A stretch of 64,000 nt of DNA from Plasmodium brasilianum (GCF_023973825.1 NC_090127.1:1908501-1972500); one strand, 5' to 3'. Counted from the stretch's first letter, positions 21,286 to 34,258 are shown. Notes: generated from the letters alone by a model not told the origin. Translations and numbers: made by a program.

Positions 21286-23127
21286 TTTTTTTTTTTTTTT
21301 TCCTTTTAAATGTTTTTTAAGGTTTTATAAGGTTTTATAAGGTTTTATACGTTTATAACGTTTTTTAATGTTTACTACATTTGAAAATATTTTTTATGGT
21401 TTATTATGTGTTCTATGTATTTTAGCACTATGATATTATTATCCCCCTCTTTGACATATACGGGAAATTAACAGCAGCTGTACTTTATAATAGCATTATT
21501 TTTATTATTATTACTGTATTACTATTATTATAATTCTTATTAGCTAGGTTACAATGGTATATTAGTGTTTTCCTATGAATGTATTACCAATTAAATAGGG
21601 GTGCAAATCAAAAATATATACATACATTTAAATATATAAGTATATTTAAATTTATTTATCTACCTATTATATACATATATATATAATATACAAATACTGT
21701 AACTATAATTTATACGCTTTACCCCTTCTAGCAGTAGGAGTACACCGTAACGTTGGGATTAGTAATTAAAAAAGGTACCAGCTATACTTGCAAAAACGGA
21801 ACAAGCATACTTGTACTTATATATATATATATGTATGCATATGTATACATATATGTATATTTCAACAACATTGAAATATTTCTACCATCTATGAAAAATA
21901 TATATATATTATAATATTCTAACTGCTTTAATAAAAATATTAGGAAAATAATTAAAAAAAAATTAAGATAAAATAAAATTATATAATATAAATAATAAAA
22001 TTTTTTTAAAAATATACTCAATTTTTATTCACCTACTTTAAAACAAAAACACTCTAATTAAAATATGAATAAAATGCAATTCTAATAAATAATTTTAATA
22101 AACTATAAGTTTAAAAAATATAAATTTATTATAATTTATATATAAAAGGAATTCTTATTACATACGTATACAAATAATACATAACCCTTAGGAAGTAGTA
22201 AATAGCAGATTTGCGCATATCCAAGCGTATATATTTCAATAAAGGAGGCACGTACCAAATAGATATATATATATAGATATATATATATATAGATATATAT
22301 ATATATATATGTATAAAATATATGACTTACATAAGATAGAACACAGTTGAAGTAATAGTCACTACGAAGGTAATAGAATAATAGTATATACCCATAAACA
22401 AATAATACATATTATTATATATATTATTACGTTTTTATGTAAATAAATCATTCCTTTATACTTAGCATTTTGTCATAATAGCATTTAGTACGAATAAAAA
22501 AGATCACATTGTATGTATATGCGCATATATTATATATATATATATACATACATACGTTTATAATATTTATTAGTTATGTAAGTATTTATGTGAATATAAA
22601 CTATGTGTATATATTATATGTAAAGTGCATAAATGAAAATATTACGAATGTTTATTTTTTTAATTTTTGCTTTCGTAGGTAGAAGAATTGATATAAACTT
22701 TCTCCGCTTTTTTCCGTATATAATAAAAGTTTTACATACGAATTAATCCAATAACAAAAAGAAAAAAATTATTCAAGGAAAAAAGAGTGTACTAACTTAC
22801 TCTTTTTTTTTCTTTTTTTTTTTTTTTTTTTTTTTTTTGCACTGGGGAGGTAGTACATATATAAATATATAATAATACATATTTTGATTTATGTTTATCA
22901 GTATTATATATATATAATATATATATAATACAATAACTATATCTTGACGATTTTTTTTTTAAATTTATTTTTACCTATTTTGCACAAGTGAAAATGCGGG
23001 GCTATTGTTGTTTTTGGTTTATTATCTGCAGAATTGTTGATGGATTTTGTAGATTATTTTGTATTCCCAGTCATGAGTGTTCGTGTTAATCCAATGGAAG
23101 CAAAAGAATTATATATATTTTATATTA

Positions 23128-23325
23128 TATACATATAAGATTATATATATACATATAAGATTATATATATACATATATGATTATATATATACATATATGA
23201 TTATATATATACATATATGATTATATATATACATATATGATTATATATATACATATATGATTATATATATACATATATGATTATATATATACATATATGA
23301 TTATATATATACATATATAATTGTA
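23128..23325. repeat. 20-22 bp tandem array (TATATATACATATATGAT)
   Basis: About nine to ten copies of ACATATATGATTATATATAT. The unit is almost its own reverse complement except at GAT. Confidence 0.9.
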
Positions 23326-23429
23326 CATATATATATATATATATGCATAGTATTTTATGTATTGTATTATAAAATATATTATGTACGTTTTATATAATAT
23401 ATTTATTATATATATATACATTTTCATCA

Positions 23430-23468
<39 letters not shown>

Positions 23469-24177
23469 TTAAATATAATATAAAAAAAAAAAAACAAAAT
23501 TAAAAAATTTACAAAAAATATTATATTTATAAAAAAAAAAAAAAAACATAAAATAAAGGCCTGAAAAAAAGAAAAAAAATAGCATAAATAAATGAGCAAA
23601 ATATAAATAAACAATATAAAACCCTGGAAAGCAAAAAAAAAAAAAAAAAAAAAAAGAAATTAAGAAATTAAAGAAATTAAGAAGCAAAAGAGGAAGGCAA
23701 AAGTAAGAGAAAGGAAAAAGGAAGAAGAATAACTGAAAATAAATGATTTTTAAAGCAGGAAAAAATAAAAATAAAAATTATAGCTAAAGGAATATAACAG
23801 TAAACAAGATTAGAAAATTCCATGCATAATTTTTAACTTTTAAGTGCTTTTTGTTTCTTTTTTTTAAATATTCTACATTCACGTACTATAGTAAACAAAA
23901 ATATGTAAGTAGTACATAAGCAAAAAAATACATAAACTTTGTTATATGCATATAATATGTACATATATATATACAACATATATATATATATGTTTACGGA
24001 TGGACGCACATTCTTGTATTATATGCATTGTTGAAATTCACTCTGATATGTATTTTATTGAATTCGTATTTTAAATGTAGGTTTTTCCTTCCATTTTCGT
24101 ATATATATATATATATATGTATATATATAGAAAATAAGCAAGTAAATATACATATATATATTACATATATATATTAC

Positions 24178-24213
<36 letters not shown>

Positions 24214-25933
24214 GAATATATATTTTGTACATACGTGAATCATATGTTATGTTTGTCGTGATACTTTTAACGTGTATACAAATAGAAAAGATCGTTTAGG
24301 CTGTTTTTACACAATAAGCATATACATACATACGTACATACATATACATACGTACATGCATACATACATTTACGCTTACAAGCTCGCAGTAAAAGGAAAA
24401 ATTGTGAATGTATTTTTAAAGAGTATGTACAAAGATATTCTATATTATAGTATTAATGTACGGGTACATACAATATAATTACTTGTTACCGTGTATATAT
24501 ATACATATGTATTTAAAATTATTCATATCTATGGCAATAAATTTTGCACAAGTGTAAAGAAAAAAGAAAAAAAAAATAAGAAAGTGAAGTACTATAGTGT
24601 AGTAATAGTATACTTTAATTTTTGCAAATGTTTTGAACGAAAGGAGCAACAAATATACAGGATTACAGATACGTATATGAACTTTAGTACGTTACAAACA
24701 CCTGTAAACGTTTATATATACTTACGTGTGCATGCAATTTATTGAAAGAGAGGAAAGTGTTATTTACCCATGCGTATGAATGTATGAGTGATACCGCGAG
24801 TATTGTAAATAAAAATACGTATGTATATATATATATATATATATATATGCGTTTACCCCCCTTTGAGCGTATAATTATTTGCATTAATATGAGCAAAATT
24901 ATTCTTGTTTATTTAGTGTAGAATACAAAAATAAGTGTTTTCGTTAGTTAATATATATATACATATATATATGTAAATGTATACAATATATATATTTATA
25001 CACCAAGAAGAAGTTAAGTAGTAATTTATTTTCGGAATACAAAGAAAATATTTTAAGCTCATCATCTTGTGTATTTATTTTTATATGCGTAACGTTTAAT
25101 GTAGTGTGATATATAATTTATACATACGTACGTACATATATATATATATATATATGTGCCTACAAAGTAAACGCGTGAGCTTTTGGAATCACAGTGTACT
25201 ATACTATTTTCATTATTTATATTATTTATGTATATATGTATATTTTAACTTTAAATTTAATTAACGTATTCAGTTTGATTTTATATAATTTTTATAAATT
25301 AATACGTTCGTACGTTCATGCAGTCGTGCATTCATTCATCCATACAGTCATATATTTATGTATTTATAGTGACAGCTCATTTATTGCTTCTTTTCCTTTT
25401 CCTTTTTTTTTTTTTTTAAATAATAAGCAGAGCAGTTTTCTCTATAACAACAAATTTGTGTACGTTTTCAGCGGTTCTATTTTGTTTTATGCTACTCTTT
25501 TTGTACATATTTATGCCTAGTATATATATATACACAAATATATACGTACATTTACTTTATATACATTTTTTGGCGTGCATTTTAATCTAACGTCGTGTTC
25601 TGAAATAATTTGAGAGTGCCGGGATATATACATGTGAATATACGTGCTCACGTATACGTACATGCATACTTACGTACATGCATACTTACATATATATTCA
25701 CGTTGTAGGAATTTATTTTATTTTTTATTTTTTTATTATTCTCTTTTTTTCTTTTTTTTTTTTTCTACCTCTATTTTTAAGTGTCCTTTGAGCGGAAGCT
25801 TTTACGTTTACGTATAGAGGAGTAAAAATACGTGCGTGTGAATTTGTAAATTTGTAAATTTGTAAGTTTGTAAGTTTGCACGTTATACGTAAAATTATAG
25901 AGCGGCACATGTATATTCTTATATATATATAGA

Positions 25934-26055
25934 CGCACACACGCACGTACATACATACATACATACATACATACATACATACATACATACATACATACAT
26001 ACATACATACATACATACATACATACATACATACATACATACATACATACATACA
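25934..26055. repeat. (TACA)n microsatellite upstream of PABP
   Basis: About 30 uninterrupted copies of the tetranucleotide ACAT, ending about 140 bp before the PABP start codon and so probably in its 5' UTR or core promoter. Confidence 0.95.
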
Positions 26056-26192
26056 TCTGTACACACCTCCGTACGCACATCTATACATCCATACATATAA
26101 CATATCGTCATATAGCTGTGTGAAGAGGTCTAAGGAACTACAGCTGTTTCACGTGTGCAAGAGAATAAAAATAAAATTCTTTGAGGTTTAAA

Positions 26193-28907
26193 ATGATTGC
26201 TACCGGTACGAATATAATGCACCCAAGTTTTTCCACAGCGTCCCTTTATGTAGGCGATTTAAATGAAGATGTAACTGAAGCTGTATTGTATGAAATATTT
26301 AACACAGTTGGTCATGTATCATCAATAAGGGTTTGTAGAGATAGTGTAACTAGGAAATCCTTAGGTTATGCTTATGTGAATTATCATAACTTAGCAGATG
26401 CAGAAAGAGCATTAGATACATTAAATTATACAAACATAAAAGGACAACCAGCAAGACTTATGTGGAGTCATAGAGATCCATCTTTAAGAAAAAGTGGTGC
26501 AGGTAATATTTTTGTAAAGAATTTAGATAAATCAATTGATAATAAAACCTTATTTGATACATTTAGTATGTTTGGAAATATATTATCATGTAAAGTAGCA
26601 ACAGATGAATTCGGAAAGAGTAAGAGTTATGGTTTTGTTCATTATGAAGATGAAGAAAGTGCAAAGGAAGCTATTGAAAAAGTGAATGGAATACAATTAG
26701 GATCGAAAAATGTATATGTAGGTCCATTTATTAAAAAATCAGAACGGGCTACAAATGATACGAAATTTACAAATTTGTATGTTAAGAATTTTCCAGATAC
26801 AGTAACAGAAAATCATTTAAAGCAATTGTTTAGTCCATTTGGTGAAATAACATCAATGATTGTTAAGACGGATAATAAGAACAGGAAATTTTGTTTTGTT
26901 AATTATGCTGATGCAGAGAGTGCAAAAAACGCAATGGATGTTTTGAACGGAAGGAAAATTACGGATGATGGTCAGATTGACAAGACTTATGATGCAAAAA
27001 AGGAGGAATCAGAAATTAGCAATAACATCAGTAGCAGCAATAACAATAACAGTAACGGTAATGATAGTAGTAGTACTACTGCAAATGCTACTTCTAGTAG
27101 TGGTGGTGAAGGTACCACCAATACAGAGGCGGCAGGTACCACTACTGCAAACAATAGCAATAATAATCTCTCGGGGCAACAGAATGCAAATGGAACGAAT
27201 AACGTTACTAGTGCTGATGGTGGGGATGTAGGAGGTGCAGCAGGTATCTCAACTAGTACGACTAATGAAAACGGGAATAATAATGAAAGTGGTAGTGGCT
27301 CTAATAGTGGGAACAACACCAATAGTAATAATAATAATAGTAGCAATAATAACAGTAGTGGTAATAATAATACTAATGGGAACAATAGCAATAACATCAG
27401 TAATGCTAATGGAAAGAAGGAAGGCGGCGGGGGTGTTTCTGCTTCATCGGAAAATGCAGATAACCCAAATATATTGTATGTTGGTCCACACCAATCAAGG
27501 GCAAGAAGACATGCTATTTTAAAAGCAAAATTTGATAATTTGAATTTAGAAAATAAGAATAAACATCAAGGAGTAAATTTATATATAAAAAATTTGGATG
27601 ATGCTATTGATGATCAAATGCTAAAGGAATTGTTCGAACCATATGGCACTATTACATCTGCTAAGGTAATGAGGGATGACAAGGAACAAAGTAAAGGATT
27701 CGGTTTTGTATGTTTCGGATCACAAGAAGAAGCAAATAAAGCAGTAACAGAAATGCATTTAAAAATAATTAATGGTAAACCTTTATATGTTGGTTTAGCT
27801 GAAAAAAGAGAACAACGTTTATCACGATTACAACAAAGATTTCGTATGCATCCAATAAGACATCATATAAATAGTCCAATGAATTCACCTATGCAATATG
27901 CAAATCCACAATCTCCTCCATTACAGTTTAATCAAAATACTTTAAATTATGGAAGACCAGTTATTACTGCTTTTAATCAAAATAATTTAATATCATGGAG
28001 GCATCAACAAGCTGCTCAACAACAGGCTGTGCATCAACAGGCAGCTCAAAAACAAGCCGTTCATCAACAAGCAGCACAACAACAATTGAGTTTTAACACA
28101 AATTTAAGAGGGCAAATGAATCAAATGAGATTGTATGCACAAAATAATTTAATGAATAATAATTTAAATCAGAATAAAGGCAACTCACAATTACATCATA
28201 ATCAGCAATATGCAAATGCCTTGGCACAACAGAATGGACAACAACAACAAAATTTAAATGTACCACCAGGTCAACATAGTGCTCAACAGTTACAACAGCA
28301 GCAGGGAAATAATCAGTTATTAAACAATAATATGAGAAATATGAATAATAGAGGAGGCGGAGGAGGAGGTAATAGGAATAATAATATGCCCAATATGAAT
28401 AATATGGCTAATCCAAAACAGCAGATGCCTTTAAATATGGTAGGAGCTAAACATAATGCTGCTCAGACGACTAATCATATAAATCATCAACCACAACAAC
28501 AGGGTTCCTCTCAACAGCAACAGCAGCAACAAAAATCGGCACAGCAAATTCAACAGGTAGCACAGAATGGCAATTTTAAGTTTACTGCACAAGCAAGAAA
28601 TCGTATGGAATTACCAAATAAAAACTCAAATAAAATAAATCCTATGAACAACATGAACGTAAATTTTAACAACAATTCGACGTTAACAGCTGCAGCATTA
28701 GCTTCTGCTCCTCCATCCATGCAAAAGCAAGTCCTTGGTGAAAATTTATTTCCTTTAGTTGCTAACTATCACCCCACGTTGGCTGGTAAAATTACCGGTA
28801 TGATGTTGGAGATGGACAATTCGGAATTGCTCATATTACTGGAAAACGAAGAACAGCTTAAGAAAAAAATTGACGAAGCGCTTGTCGTTCTGCAGAAGGC
28901 AAAGTAG
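26193..28907 (+). CDS. PABP1: Cytoplasmic poly(A)-binding protein
   Basis: Binds mRNA poly(A) tails and promotes translation and mRNA stability. 904 residues, one exon. The start is the ATG of MIATGTNIMHPSF, since no earlier in-frame ATG exists. RRM1 about 17-95 (SLYVGDL), RRM2 about 104-180 (GNIFVKNL ... SYGFVHY), RRM3 about 192-265 (TNLYVKNF ... KFCFVNY), RRM4 about 460-540 (NLYIKNL ... GFGFVCF). A Gln/Asn-rich linker with QQA repeats spans about 600-830 and the C-terminal PABC/MLLE domain (NLFPLVANYHP ... LLENEEQL) about 850-904. Unusual: a Ser/Asn/Gly-rich insert of roughly 160 residues (about 266-424) between RRM3 and RRM4, a place where most PABPs have a short linker. RNP1/RNP2 motifs look intact in all four RRMs. 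Confidence 0.96.
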   Translation: MIATGTNIMHPSFSTASLYVGDLNEDVTEAVLYEIFNTVGHVSSIRVCRDSVTRKSLGYAYVNYHNLADAERALDTLNYTNIKGQPARLMWSHRDPSLRKSGAGNIFVKNLDKSIDNKTLFDTFSMFGNILSCKVATDEFGKSKSYGFVHYEDEESAKEAIEKVNGIQLGSKNVYVGPFIKKSERATNDTKFTNLYVKNFPDTVTENHLKQLFSPFGEITSMIVKTDNKNRKFCFVNYADAESAKNAMDVLNGRKITDDGQIDKTYDAKKEESEISNNISSSNNNNSNGNDSSSTTANATSSSGGEGTTNTEAAGTTTANNSNNNLSGQQNANGTNNVTSADGGDVGGAAGISTSTTNENGNNNESGSGSNSGNNTNSNNNNSSNNNSSGNNNTNGNNSNNISNANGKKEGGGGVSASSENADNPNILYVGPHQSRARRHAILKAKFDNLNLENKNKHQGVNLYIKNLDDAIDDQMLKELFEPYGTITSAKVMRDDKEQSKGFGFVCFGSQEEANKAVTEMHLKIINGKPLYVGLAEKREQRLSRLQQRFRMHPIRHHINSPMNSPMQYANPQSPPLQFNQNTLNYGRPVITAFNQNNLISWRHQQAAQQQAVHQQAAQKQAVHQQAAQQQLSFNTNLRGQMNQMRLYAQNNLMNNNLNQNKGNSQLHHNQQYANALAQQNGQQQQNLNVPPGQHSAQQLQQQQGNNQLLNNNMRNMNNRGGGGGGNRNNNMPNMNNMANPKQQMPLNMVGAKHNAAQTTNHINHQPQQQGSSQQQQQQQKSAQQIQQVAQNGNFKFTAQARNRMELPNKNSNKINPMNNMNVNFNNNSTLTAAALASAPPSMQKQVLGENLFPLVANYHPTLAGKITGMMLEMDNSELLILLENEEQLKKKIDEALVVLQKAK

Positions 28908-29289
28908 AGGAAGAGTTGTAGGTCTGGAAAAAAGGCGCTCACAGTTTAAAGGAGAGCAGATCACGTGTAGGCACACATATATATTATACATACATCTAAA
29001 TACATGCACACACATGTACATATGTTACATACGTGTGCGAGGAAAATTGTAAAAATATTTATGTGTTTTATGTTGTTGTATATATATATATATTTATATA
29101 TATATATATCCATATACATATCTATATATACATATCTATATATACATGTCTATATACATATATCTGTTTTTCACGTTTGCACAGAATATCTTATGCACTC
29201 ATCCCTTATACTTATTTTTGTATACAATAAAAAATAGAGTAACAAATTTATGAGGCAGTTGTAAACATATTTTTCTACATATAGCTTTT

Positions 29290-29320
<31 letters not shown>

Positions 29321-31547
29321 TAAACATTCAAAGAAACATTTAAATAAACATTTTTGTGTTTAACAGAAAAGAAAAAAAAAAGGAATAATAATAATAATAT
29401 TAGTAATAGTAGTAGCAGTAATAATATTAGTAATAATAATAATATTAGTAATAGTAGTAGCAGTAATAATAACAGTAACAATAATATTAGTAATAATAAT
29501 AAAACTTAATAGAATAGCAAAATATTACAACAAAATAACAACAGTTTAATATACTATTCCAACCAAAATAAAAAAATTTGTGTGTACAGAAAAAAACGGA
29601 AAAATAGTTGCATATATATATATATATATATATTTTTTTTTTTTTTGTTATATTTAATGGTATATACATTTAATTAATTTTGGAAGTAATGCATTTTATG
29701 CAAAGAAACGCTATTTACGTATACGTATTATACATGTATATTTATTATTTATGTGTCTGGTGTCTAATTTTTTTTCCACATGTAAATTGTATGTATATAT
29801 ATATTCATATATACATAAATATAATATCCATATTATCTATATTTTACATTTTTCCCTTGAATTATTTTATTTTTTTTAATTTTAATCTTTTCAAAAAGAG
29901 GCTTTAGTTGTGTGTATTTGAACAGTATTGACGAATATCTTATAAAATTCACTTAATTATTGTAATATTACACTTTACATAATACAAATAAGAAAAAATA
30001 AAGAGATTTATAAAGCCTTAAAATATTAAATGTGCGTCTATTGTGTATATTTTGAGCATATTTATATATACTTATATAAATGGGATAAATGGGAAAGGTA
30101 TTATAGTTTTGTGTATGTATTGTTCCAATAATGTACCTTTGAGACTTATTTACGATGCGGTATAATAAGTTAAAGAATAATAAGTATATGAAAAAACGAA
30201 AAAAATATGGTTATAATGCTTTAAGAAGCTGTAATGTGCACAACTCTATGCCTTTATATGCCTTTTATCATTGTTCACATTTTGGAAAATTTTGTATTCT
30301 GTTATATTTCATATCATAATAAATTATATGAAATTACGAAGAAACAATTTTTTGAAGAATGGAGAAATAAATAAAGTGTTAAATGTACATATAAAATACT
30401 ACATTTTTTATAAATTTTTTATAAAAAATAGAAAAAGTCTAAAAGGAATGAATATACATAAAATTGAAATTTGATGCTATTAGTGACGAATTTTAAAATT
30501 TTTTTGTTGTACATTTTTTTGTTTTTCTCTTTCCCTTTACATTTCTAATTATGATATTACTGTAATTTTCTACATATGTAACCACATTAATAGGTATCGC
30601 ATACATATCATTAGATAAATATATAACTACTACGCTCAAGTGCGTCAAGAGAACCTTGTTAACATTTCGTATTAAAACTATACTTCTAAAATGAAAAGAG
30701 AAAATTCTTAAAATAAAAATACACATATGTATATAAATATGTACACAAGGTATAGTTAATAAAAAATTACTTTCCATCAAATATAGTTCAAAAAATTCTA
30801 TTCTCCCTCCCCCCTCTTCCTCCTATATAGCTATAATGTTGCTCTTTTACATCGATAAAAAAAAAAAAAAAAAAAATATTGTGTGCAACTCAAATCAATT
30901 ATGTATATAAAAATGGTATTGTACATAATAATAATATACAACAGTCAAATTATGCAGAGCGTAAATCTACAAAGAATAATATTTTTTAATTTAAGAAAAA
31001 ACGAAAAGGATTTCTATGAAGCAAGAATTTATTCATAATGATAATTTATAAAGATATATATAATGCAAATAAGTAACACAGTCATTTTACATAATGTTAA
31101 AAAAGCATCGTTATCTTATTTGATTCCATTTAAAAATTTTTGTAAATTTGACATGTATATATATGTGTATACACATATATAATATTTTTAATTTATCATT
31201 CTGATGCTACAAAGAAGCTTTATCAATATAGTTATCATTTATCGTTACATTTAACATCAGCTAAATTGTGTATATTTTAAAAGGTACTCTTAAAAATATA
31301 TTGTAATAATATGATTGAATAAAACATAGTAAACATGGAATAAAACATAGTAAACATGGAATAAAACATAGTAAACACAGAATAAAACAAACATTATGAT
31401 CAGCACGCTAAAAGAAAATGTATTAGTGATGTTATAGTATACCTATCATATTTAAGAAAAACTGCAAAAAAAAATGTTAACATGCTTTAACGGACAGTAC
31501 ATTATATACATATATAAACCATTAGCATAAATGCATAGTAGCATATT

Positions 31548-31593
<46 letters not shown>

Positions 31594-32092
31594 GTAATGT
31601 ACAGCTGAAAAATACCAAAAAAAAATTGTGCAAAATGGTAATAAATAAAACATTTCCTGTTCAGGAAAAAAAAAAAAATTAAATAATAAAATTAAAATAA
31701 AATATGTTATGTGGCGTGACGTTAAGAGATGTAATGTAATGTTAACTGATGAGATGACTTGTTCATATTAAATTAAAATTTTTAACTACAAACTAAAATT
31801 TAATAAATTGAAGCATATGTAATGTATAAAATGTCACAAAACTGTAACGAAATATAATATGAATAATAAGGTACACTACTTCATGTATATTCCCGCTTTA
31901 CTTTTGAGCAACTCATTGTAAAATTTTTACCTTTTTTTTTTTTTAAAAAAGTATTAACAGTTCAGAAAAAAAAGAATAAATAAAAAAAAAAAAAAAAAGG
32001 AACAAAAGCGAACAGAAATCAGAACAAACAAAAGGATAGAGGATGCGTAATATCATAATATATACCTATTTACATTTTTTATAAAATATAAA
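28908..32092. other. Intergenic region between PABP and UTP18
   Basis: About 3.2 kb. The first few hundred bases are a GC-richer PABP 3' UTR. Further on are poly(dA) (29290-29313), an AAT/AGT trinucleotide array (29384-29508), a 21 bp AATAAAACATAGTAAACATGG triplet (31318-31385) and (TA)n (31551-31590). Short frames such as 30271-30474 are low-complexity. No gene is supported. Confidence 0.55.
29384..29508. repeat. Trinucleotide array (AAT/AGT/AGC)
   Basis: Imperfect AATAATATTAGTAATAGTAG units; one internal 57 bp segment appears twice. It encodes Leu/Ile tracts on the minus strand, which I regard as spurious. Confidence 0.8.
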
Positions 32093-34239
32093 ATGAATTA
32101 CTCTATTTTTGAAGGTGATGATTTCATAATAACTGAATCTTTCTCGAGTAACGATGATGATGATGATGATGAAAATGAGGAAAAGCAAGAAAAGCAAGAA
32201 AAGCTAGAAAAAAAAAAAAGAAAAATAATTAATGATAAAAACAATTTGACAGCTAAAATAAATAAGGATATTTTTAAAGCGCAGGATAATAATAATAATA
32301 AGCTGCAGAAGAATTTTCCCAATAATGATGACGTGAATGATGCAACATCTACTAGAGAAGACGAATCATATGAAATTAAAAATAATGGTCATTTACATAA
32401 AGAAGTAAATAGTAATAATGAAACGGAGGATTATTTCAATTTTGAAAACTATTTACACAGCGCCAATGATATATATGAGATAGGGGGGGAAAAAGAAGGG
32501 AACAATAAGAAAGTAAGGAAAAAGGTAGGAAAAGGCTCTAATAAAGTATGGTATGATTCAGATGACGATGTAGAAGATGGCTGGGTAGACCAAGTAGAGA
32601 ACGAAATGAAAGAGATTCAACTTGAAGGTGAAGAAGTATGCGAAGAAACAGACGAAGAAGACGAAAAAGACGAAGAAGACGAAAAAGACGAAGAAGACCG
32701 AAGTGACAACTTTGTTGAAGAAAATGAACTTGAAGAAAATAATTTAATTAAGAATGAAGAGAAAGAAAATATTTTTGAAGAATATATTGAAAATGTACAA
32801 GTAGAAGATTTTGAAAAAGATGAAAACGATACATCCTCTAAACTTATAACGGATGATATTTACGTCTTCGATGATAAAGCAGTTGATTCACATATACGTT
32901 ATAAGAGAAGAAGAAATAAAGTAAATGAAAAGAATATATTTCTAAAATACCATTTACAAAATTTTACTTTTTCCCATGTAGATGAAAAAAAAATAAAACA
33001 GATAGTTTCTGTACCAAAGAAAAACTTGATACTACCTGTGTATAATTATAATTTATATATACTCCAATATAAAGATAAACAGTTAAATATTTCAAAAAAA
33101 ATATCATTAAATAGACCAATTAAATATGCTGAAGAATATAATGGAAATGTATACATGTTATCTCGCGATAACTTCTCTCGAAATTACAACTTAGAAAAGG
33201 GGTAAAAAAAAAAAAAATAGTTCACATGCAAATAGATGTACAAATACATATACATGTATTTCATATATCTGTGAATCCTTTATTTTTGTGTTAATATCAC
33301 CTCAAACGTTTGTAATCCTCTTTACGGGTACAATTATTCAGTACTGTATGCAAAGGAAACAGAGCACACGTGCGAGTGAAATTGTGATATTAGCCTTAAT
33401 TTTAATACATAAATGAATGTAAATATTACAGATATGTACGTACGTGCAAACGTACATGCAAATGAACGTACCTAGATACTTAAACAGTCACACAACTATA
33501 TACATGTGATCATGCGTGTGCTTATTTTTTTTTTTTTCGTAGAATTGTGTATAAAAACCGGATCCACGATATGCCAAGGACATCAAAACCAAAGGAAATA
33601 AAATTTTTTGATAATAACAACAGTGACAATAACAAAGAGGATTTAAACACACATATATTTTCCTTATCATTTAGTGGGTGTGGTAAGATAAATGTGTACG
33701 ATTCAAGATGTTATGAAACTATTAAAACATTTGAAATGGATAGTAAATATATAGGTATGAATTTCCACAAAAGAACGAATAGTTTATTTGCTATAGATAA
33801 TAAGGGTTATTTATATAATTGGTGTTTAAATACAAATAAATTAGTTAATAAATTGGTTGACAATTATTCCATATTTCCATCTTTTTTAAATGTATATAAT
33901 GATTATTTAGTAACATGTTCATATAACGGCTTTCTTAATTTATTTAATATTAATAATTTGAATGAACCTATTAAAAGTTTCAAAAATTTGACGCTCCGAA
34001 TTGATAATGCAATATTTAATCCTTCCCATAACTGTTTATTATATTATACAAGTCTTTTAAAAAATGGAATTAAGATAATAGATTTAAAAACAAATTATAT
34101 ATATTGTAACGTACCTTGGTTTTACTCAAATAAAAAATGTAATGTATATGCTGCTAATTTTTTCAACAATGGAAATAGCCTATGTTTTGCTGTTAAGCCA
34201 ACATCTTTTTATGTGTATGATATTTTGAGCAGCGATTAA
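32093..34239 (+). CDS. UTP18: U3 snoRNP / SSU processome WD40 protein UTP18, two exons
   Basis: Nucleolar protein of the small-subunit processome needed for 18S rRNA maturation. Exon 1 32093-33201 (donor GG|GTAAAA) and exon 2 33543-34239 (acceptor TTTCGTAG) join in phase 2 to 601 residues. The N-terminal half is acidic and disordered (Asp run at 22-27, EEDEKDEEDEKDEED near 184-200), with the family-like VWYDSDDDVEDGW block just before it. The C-terminal half holds degenerate WD40 blades: ILPVYNYNLYILQYKDKQLN, FSLSFSGCGKINVYDSRCYE, LFAIDNKGYLYNWCLNTNKL, YLVTCSYNGFLNLFNINN. It ends with VPWFYSNKKCNVYAANFF and SLCFAVKPTSFYVYDI, like the UTP18 C terminus. Shorter and more divergent than the human protein, but the architecture fits. 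Confidence 0.85.
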
Positions 34240-34241
34240 TT

Positions 34242-34258
34242 CCCCCCCTCCCCCTCCC
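34242..34258 (-). promoter_or_regulatory. Potential G-quadruplex just past the UTP18 stop codon
   Basis: The plus strand reads C7-T-C5-T-C3; the minus strand is therefore G3-A-G5-A-G7, which can be split into four runs of three G with one-base loops. It starts three bases after the TAA. Confidence 0.45.

Larger units (their letters stand above)
19364..26192. other. Gene desert of about 6.8 kb between BRO1 and PABP
   Basis: No gene can be supported. It contains many satellites: (TAGTTG)n at about 19416-19459, AAATAAA-rich DNA at 19753-19900, a 30 bp array at 21070-21285, (AGATATAT)n near 22260-22312, poly(dT) near 22802-22838, a 22 bp array at 23130-23325, poly(dA) at 23432-23463 and (TACA)n before PABP. 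A less AT-biased patch at about 20290-20660 contains a 27-codon ATG frame (20433-20516) overlapping a possible hairpin. The right end should hold the PABP promoter and 5' UTR. Confidence 0.6.

Noticed and set aside
23128..23325. CRISPR-like regularly spaced repeats
   Set aside because: The copies are directly tandem without unique spacers, in a eukaryotic nuclear context; no cas-like genes nearby.
26987..27397. Leucine-rich 136-codon frame antisense to PABP
   Set aside because: It is the complement of the Ser/Asn/Gly codon repeat (AGT/AAT/GGT) in the RRM3-RRM4 insert.
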